A DNA stretch of 64,000 nt from Porticoccus litoralis (GTDB taxonomy: Bacteria > Pseudomonadota > Gammaproteobacteria > Pseudomonadales > Porticoccaceae), in the NCBI RefSeq assembly GCF_030676955.1, contig NZ_JAUUUU010000006.1, positions 1 to 64,000 of the forward strand, read 5' to 3'. The notes beneath the pieces are model-generated. The model ran no database searches, had not been told where the DNA came from, and saw only the letters and a program-made list of their open reading frames with translations. Of the stretch, positions 60,478 through 64,000 are shown one piece after another (the first letter of the stretch is position 1; the number at the start of each line of letters is the position of its first letter). Position numbers and translations under genes: made by a program.

Positions 60478-61731
60478 TTACATCTTCGCAATCATGGCAT
60501 CGCCAAACTGTGAGCATGACATCAGTTTCGCTCCGTCCATCAAGCGCTCGAAGTCATAGGTAACCGTCTTCTCTGAAATGGCGCCTTCCATACCTTTCAC
60601 CACAAGATCAGCTGCATCATTCCAGCCGAGGTGGCGCAGCATCATTTCCGCTGACAGGATGAGAGAACCGGGGTTCACTTTATCCTGGCCGGCATATTTC
60701 GGTGCCGTACCGTGAGTTGCTTCAAAGATGGCAATGTCATCAGACAGGTTGGCACCGGGCGCAATACCGATACCACCTACTTGTGCTGCCAGCGCATCAG
60801 ACAGGTAATCACCATTCAGGTTGAGAGTGGCGATAACGTCATACTCGGCGGGGCGCAAGAGAATCTGCTGCAGCATGGCATCAGCAATGACATCTTTGAT
60901 GACAATGTCTTTGCCAGTATTGGGGTTTTTTATAACCTGCCAAGGGCCGCCATCAAGCGGTTGTGCACGAAACTCTTCTTTCGCAACTTCGTAACCCCAG
61001 TCACAGAATGCGCCCTCGGTAAACTTCATGATGTTACCTTTGTGCACAAGAGTGACGGAGTCTTTATCTTGGTCAATGGCGTATTGGATCGCTTTGATCA
61101 CCAGACGCTTAGTACCCTCTTTGGAAACCGGCTTGACGCCGATACCACAATCTTCAGGGAAACGAATCTTAGTCACGCCCATTTCATTACGCATGAAATC
61201 GATGACCTTCTTCGCTTCGTCCGTACCTGCGCGCCACTCGATACCCGCGTAGATATCTTCTGAGTTCTCACGGAAGATACACATATCAACCTTGCCCGGC
61301 TCTTTAACCGGTGAAGGGACACCTTCAAACCAGCGAACAGGACGCTGGCAGACATACAGGTCCAGTTCCTGACGCAAAGCTACGTTCAATGAACGGAAAC
61401 CACCACCTACCGGTGTAGTCAAGGGCCCCTTGATTGAGACACTGTATTCCTTGATGGCGTCCAGAGTTTCTGCGGGAAACCAGTCACCATCGTAGGTTTC
61501 AGCGGCTTTTTCACCGCAGTAGACTTCCATCCAAGAAATTTTCTTACTGCCGCCATAGGCTTTTGCAACGGCTGCATCGATCACTTTGATCATGACTGGA
61601 GTAATATCTACACCGATGCCATCGCCTTCGATGAAGGGAATAATTGGGTTGCTGGGGACGTTTAGAGAGAAATCGCTATTGACAGTAATTTTTTCACCAT
61701 CAGTTGGTATCTGGATGTGCTGATATCCCAT
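60478..61731 (-). CDS. icd: Isocitrate dehydrogenase, NADP-dependent
   Basis: Icd oxidises isocitrate to 2-oxoglutarate in the TCA cycle. The protein is 417 residues from the ATG at 61731 (MGYQHIQIPTDG), which has GGAG eight bases upstream; an ATG four codons earlier forms part of that Shine-Dalgarno. NPIIPFIEGDGIGVD and GGFRSLNVALRQ (with the Ser phosphorylated by AceK in E. coli) are present. ATHGTAPKYAG carries the Lys-Tyr pair specifying NADP. It is the E. coli-type homodimeric form. Confidence 0.96.
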   Translation of the reverse strand: MGYQHIQIPTDGEKITVNSDFSLNVPSNPIIPFIEGDGIGVDITPVMIKVIDAAVAKAYGGSKKISWMEVYCGEKAAETYDGDWFPAETLDAIKEYSVSIKGPLTTPVGGGFRSLNVALRQELDLYVCQRPVRWFEGVPSPVKEPGKVDMCIFRENSEDIYAGIEWRAGTDEAKKVIDFMRNEMGVTKIRFPEDCGIGVKPVSKEGTKRLVIKAIQYAIDQDKDSVTLVHKGNIMKFTEGAFCDWGYEVAKEEFRAQPLDGGPWQVIKNPNTGKDIVIKDVIADAMLQQILLRPAEYDVIATLNLNGDYLSDALAAQVGGIGIAPGANLSDDIAIFEATHGTAPKYAGQDKVNPGSLILSAEMMLRHLGWNDAADLVVKGMEGAISEKTVTYDFERLMDGAKLMSCSQFGDAMIAKM

Positions 61732-61903
61732 TGTTGGCTCCATAGGTAGCTAGTGCGTTTGTTTCTAGTGCATCTGTAACAGGTAACGATGATTTTTCTA
61801 TTATCGTTGTACACTTCAGTATTCGCGTGGGATGCTACCATAAACCCACCTGCTCTTGTAGCTGATTTACACGAATTACGGGCATATTTCTGCTAAAAAC
61901 CAC

Positions 61904-62512
61904 ATGGATCATATAACCGCCAAATTATTACTGTTCAACAAGCCCTATGGTGTTCTGAGTCAATTTACTGACCTGGATGGCCACCATGGTTTGGCTGGCT
62001 TTATCAAAGATAAAAACATCTACCCGGCGGGAAGACTCGACAATGATTCAGAGGGGCTGTTGCTGCTGACAGACAGTGGTCCTTTACAGGCCAGAATCAG
62101 CGACCCCAAGCATAAAATGACCAAAACCTATATTGCCCAGGTGGAGGGCGACATTACCGAAGAGGCTTTGGCAAACCTACGTTTTGGTGTGAACCTTAAC
62201 GACGGTCCCACAAGGCGTGCCCAGGTTAAACGCATCCCGGAACCTTCCATCTGGACCAGATTTCCACCGATAAGAGCGCGCAAAAACCAGCCAACTTGCT
62301 GGATTGAGCTGCAAATTACAGAGGGCCGTAACCGCCAGGTCAGGCGCATGACCGCGGCAGTCGGCTACCCCACACTGCGACTGGTTCGCACAGCCATAGG
62401 CCCCTGGTCTTTAGGAAATCTTCAGCCAGGTGAATGGAAGGAGGAAGCAGTCAATCTTCCTGCCGTTAAATCTCCACCCGCCAGAACCTGGAAGAAAAAA
62501 CCTCATGCCTGA
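61904..62512 (+). CDS. rluE: 23S rRNA pseudouridine synthase RluE
   Basis: RluE forms pseudouridine 2457 (E. coli numbering) in 23S rRNA. The 202-residue protein has FNKPYGVLSQF, the catalytic-Asp motif GRLDNDSEGLLLLT, and GRNRQVRRMTAAVG. No S4 domain is present, as expected for RluE. Its last 8 bases overlap the start of the Nudix gene. The rluE-nudJ-mnmA order next to icd is the same as in E. coli. Confidence 0.93.
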   Translation: MDHITAKLLLFNKPYGVLSQFTDLDGHHGLAGFIKDKNIYPAGRLDNDSEGLLLLTDSGPLQARISDPKHKMTKTYIAQVEGDITEEALANLRFGVNLNDGPTRRAQVKRIPEPSIWTRFPPIRARKNQPTCWIELQITEGRNRQVRRMTAAVGYPTLRLVRTAIGPWSLGNLQPGEWKEEAVNLPAVKSPPARTWKKKPHA

Positions 62513-62951
62513 CCGCATCCACTTAACCGTAGCGACTGTGGTGAAACGTGACGATAAGTTTTTGCTCGTCAGGGAATTCAGTGATCAGAAAACTGTTTTA
62601 AACCAGCCTGCAGGGCACGTTGAGCCGGGTGAAACACCGCTGGAAGCGGCCGTCCGGGAAACGCTAGAGGAAACAGGCTGGCATGTTCGCCCCACTGCCC
62701 TGATTAGTTTTACCACTTACTTGTCTCCCACCAACGGCATCACCTATTACAGGTTGGCGATCGCTGCCGATGCCGTGGAATTTGATCCAAAGGCCACTCT
62801 GGATAGCGATATCGAAGAAGCTCTCTGGCTCGATTATGAAGAAATACTACAAAACGAGAACAGCCTGCGAAGCCCCATGGTGATGCAAGCCATTAACGAC
62901 TACCTCAAGGGCCCACTTTATCCATTGGATATACTGAAAACTCCCCGGTAG
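62505..62951 (+). CDS. nudJ: Nudix hydrolase, NudJ-like phosphatase
   Basis: A 148-residue Nudix protein from the ATG at 62505 (MPDRIHLTVATVV). The Nudix box is complete: GHVEPGETPLEAAVRETLEE with Gly and Glu spaced GX5EX7REUXEEXGU. In E. coli NudJ releases phosphate from nucleoside di/triphosphates and converts HMP-PP to HMP-P. The assignment rests on the box, the size (E. coli 153) and the position between rluE and mnmA. Confidence 0.9.
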   Translation: MPDRIHLTVATVVKRDDKFLLVREFSDQKTVLNQPAGHVEPGETPLEAAVRETLEETGWHVRPTALISFTTYLSPTNGITYYRLAIAADAVEFDPKATLDSDIEEALWLDYEEILQNENSLRSPMVMQAINDYLKGPLYPLDILKTPR

Positions 62952-62964
62952 AATCCGCCACCCT

Positions 62965-64000
62965 ATGAACACACCTAAAACAGTCATTGTCGGCATGTCC
63001 GGCGGCGTAGATTCCTCCGTTACTGCCCTGTTATTGCAGCAACAGGGTTATCACGTGCAGGGGCTGTTTATGAAAAACTGGGACGAAGACGACGGCACAG
63101 AGTATTGCACTGCTCGCCAGGACCTGGCCGATGCCCAGCAGGTAGCCGATAAACTCGGGATAACACTGCACACGGCCAATTTCGCGGCCGAGTACTGGGA
63201 TAATGTATTCGAGTATTTTCTCGCTGAATATCGTGCCGGGCGCACACCTAACCCCGACATACTCTGTAACCGGGAAATCAAGTTCAAAGTATTCCTCGAA
63301 TATGCGCAAATCCTCGGCGCTGAGGCTATTGCCACCGGCCACTACGTGCGTCGACTGGATAGAGACGATCACAGCTATCTGTTGAAGGGGCTGGATAATA
63401 ACAAGGACCAGAGCTACTTCCTGCATGCTGTGAGCGAAGCAGCTTTCAGCAAGTCTTTATTCCCCATTGGCGAGATGGAGAAACCCCAGGTGCGTGCCAT
63501 TGCTGAGAAACACGGGCTGGCTACCGCCAAGAAAAAGGACTCCACGGGAATCTGTTTTATCGGCGAACGTCGCTTCAAGGATTTTCTTGAGCAGTACTTA
63601 CCTGCACAACCGGGTGATATCGAGACTCCCGAAGGCAAGGTGATCGGCCAACATCATGGCTTGATGTACCACACCCTGGGTCAGAGGCAGGGCCTGGGAA
63701 TTGGCGGTAGACAGGATGCCACGGATGCACCCTGGTATGTTGTGGGTAAAGATCTGGAACGAAATGTCCTCATCGCAGCACAGGGCAGCGATCACCCTCT
63801 CCTCTTCTCAAACCGTCTTAGCGCACAGGATATCCATTGGATTAACGGTATACCCGCCAGTTCAGCGCTGCGTTGCCACGCAAAAACCCGCTATCGCCAG
63901 CCTGATCAGCCCTGTACGGTAAATGTTTCAACCACTGGTGTGAATGTGCACTTTGACACGCCACAGCGAGCCGTGACACCAGGCCAGTCAGTGGTTTTTT
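62965..64000 (+). CDS. mnmA: tRNA-specific 2-thiouridylase MnmA (3' end outside window)
   Basis: MnmA adds sulfur to uridine 34 of tRNA-Glu, -Gln and -Lys, using ATP and the Tus relay. The gene starts at the ATG at 62965 (MNTPKTVIVGMSGG) and stays open to the last base, giving about 345 residues; E. coli MnmA is 368, so roughly 20-30 codons are missing. The PP-loop GMSGGVDSSV, the catalytic Cys in PDILCNREIKF, the second Cys in DSTGICFIGER, and KDQSYFLH are all present. It lies 13 bases after the Nudix gene. Confidence 0.96.
   Translation, partial: MNTPKTVIVGMSGGVDSSVTALLLQQQGYHVQGLFMKNWDEDDGTEYCTARQDLADAQQVADKLGITLHTANFAAEYWDNVFEYFLAEYRAGRTPNPDILCNREIKFKVFLEYAQILGAEAIATGHYVRRLDRDDHSYLLKGLDNNKDQSYFLHAVSEAAFSKSLFPIGEMEKPQVRAIAEKHGLATAKKKDSTGICFIGERRFKDFLEQYLPAQPGDIETPEGKVIGQHHGLMYHTLGQRQGLGIGGRQDATDAPWYVVGKDLERNVLIAAQGSDHPLLFSNRLSAQDIHWINGIPASSALRCHAKTRYRQPDQPCTVNVSTTGVNVHFDTPQRAVTPGQSVVF

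Noticed and set aside
1..64000. CRISPR array, defence system, prophage, biosynthetic cluster, rRNA or tRNA gene
   Set aside because: No repeat-spacer structure, phage or defence gene, or recognisable structural RNA was seen; the window is core chromosome apart from the IS.

Overview
This window is a stretch of chromosome from a gammaproteobacterium. Gene order points to the Pseudomonas / Cellvibrio side of the class. The evidence is a sigma-E locus laid out like algU-mucABCD and followed by lepA-lepB, an AlgP-like AT-hook protein, and the block cysG-serS-crcB-rarA-lolA-ftsK-trxB-aat-bpt-infA-clpA-clpS-cspD-icd. The family-level assignment is inference. Base composition looks near 50% G+C by eye, with AT-rich spacers. 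Nearly all genes are conserved housekeeping genes. I found no prophage, CRISPR array, defence island, rRNA or tRNA.

Layout. 1-1226 is a complete IS3-family insertion sequence; its right end abuts the 3' remnant of an acetyltransferase-like gene (to 1439). 1.9-16.2 kb is mixed: tadA, mltF, purL, a cytochrome c, ctaA, an alpha/beta hydrolase, a patatin, ung, ygfZ/sdhE/ygfX and nadB. 16.3-26.3 kb is a long co-oriented run: rpoE-rseA-rseB-rseC-degS-like protease-lepA-lepB-DUF4845-rnc-era-recO-acpS, covering envelope stress, secretion and RNA maturation. 26.5-38.7 kb holds cysM, relA-mazG, adk, hemH, the AlgP-like protein, tsaB-uppP, a beta-hydroxyacid dehydrogenase, apeB and trpS. 38.7-42.0 kb holds bioA, a DUF547 protein, a small membrane protein and pyrE.

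The most notable element is not a gene. In the 0.7-kb gap between pyrE and a glutamine-synthetase-like gene lies a 28-bp sequence (42186-42213) matching, from memory, the E. coli dif site at 26 of 28 positions. It is the XerC/XerD site where chromosome dimers are resolved, so the window should straddle the replication terminus. Two things support this. By eye I found ten GGGNAGGG (KOPS-type) octamers: six left of the site on the + strand and four right of it on the - strand, all pointing at it. And ftsK, whose C-terminal gamma domain reads such octamers, lies about 10 kb away.

Right of dif (42.7-64 kb) are a gamma-glutamylpolyamine synthetase/oxidase-like pair, gor, cysG, serS, crcB, rarA, lolA, ftsK, trxB, then the N-end-rule set aat-bpt-(infA)-clpA-clpS, cspD, icd, and rluE-nudJ-mnmA, with mnmA cut by the window end.
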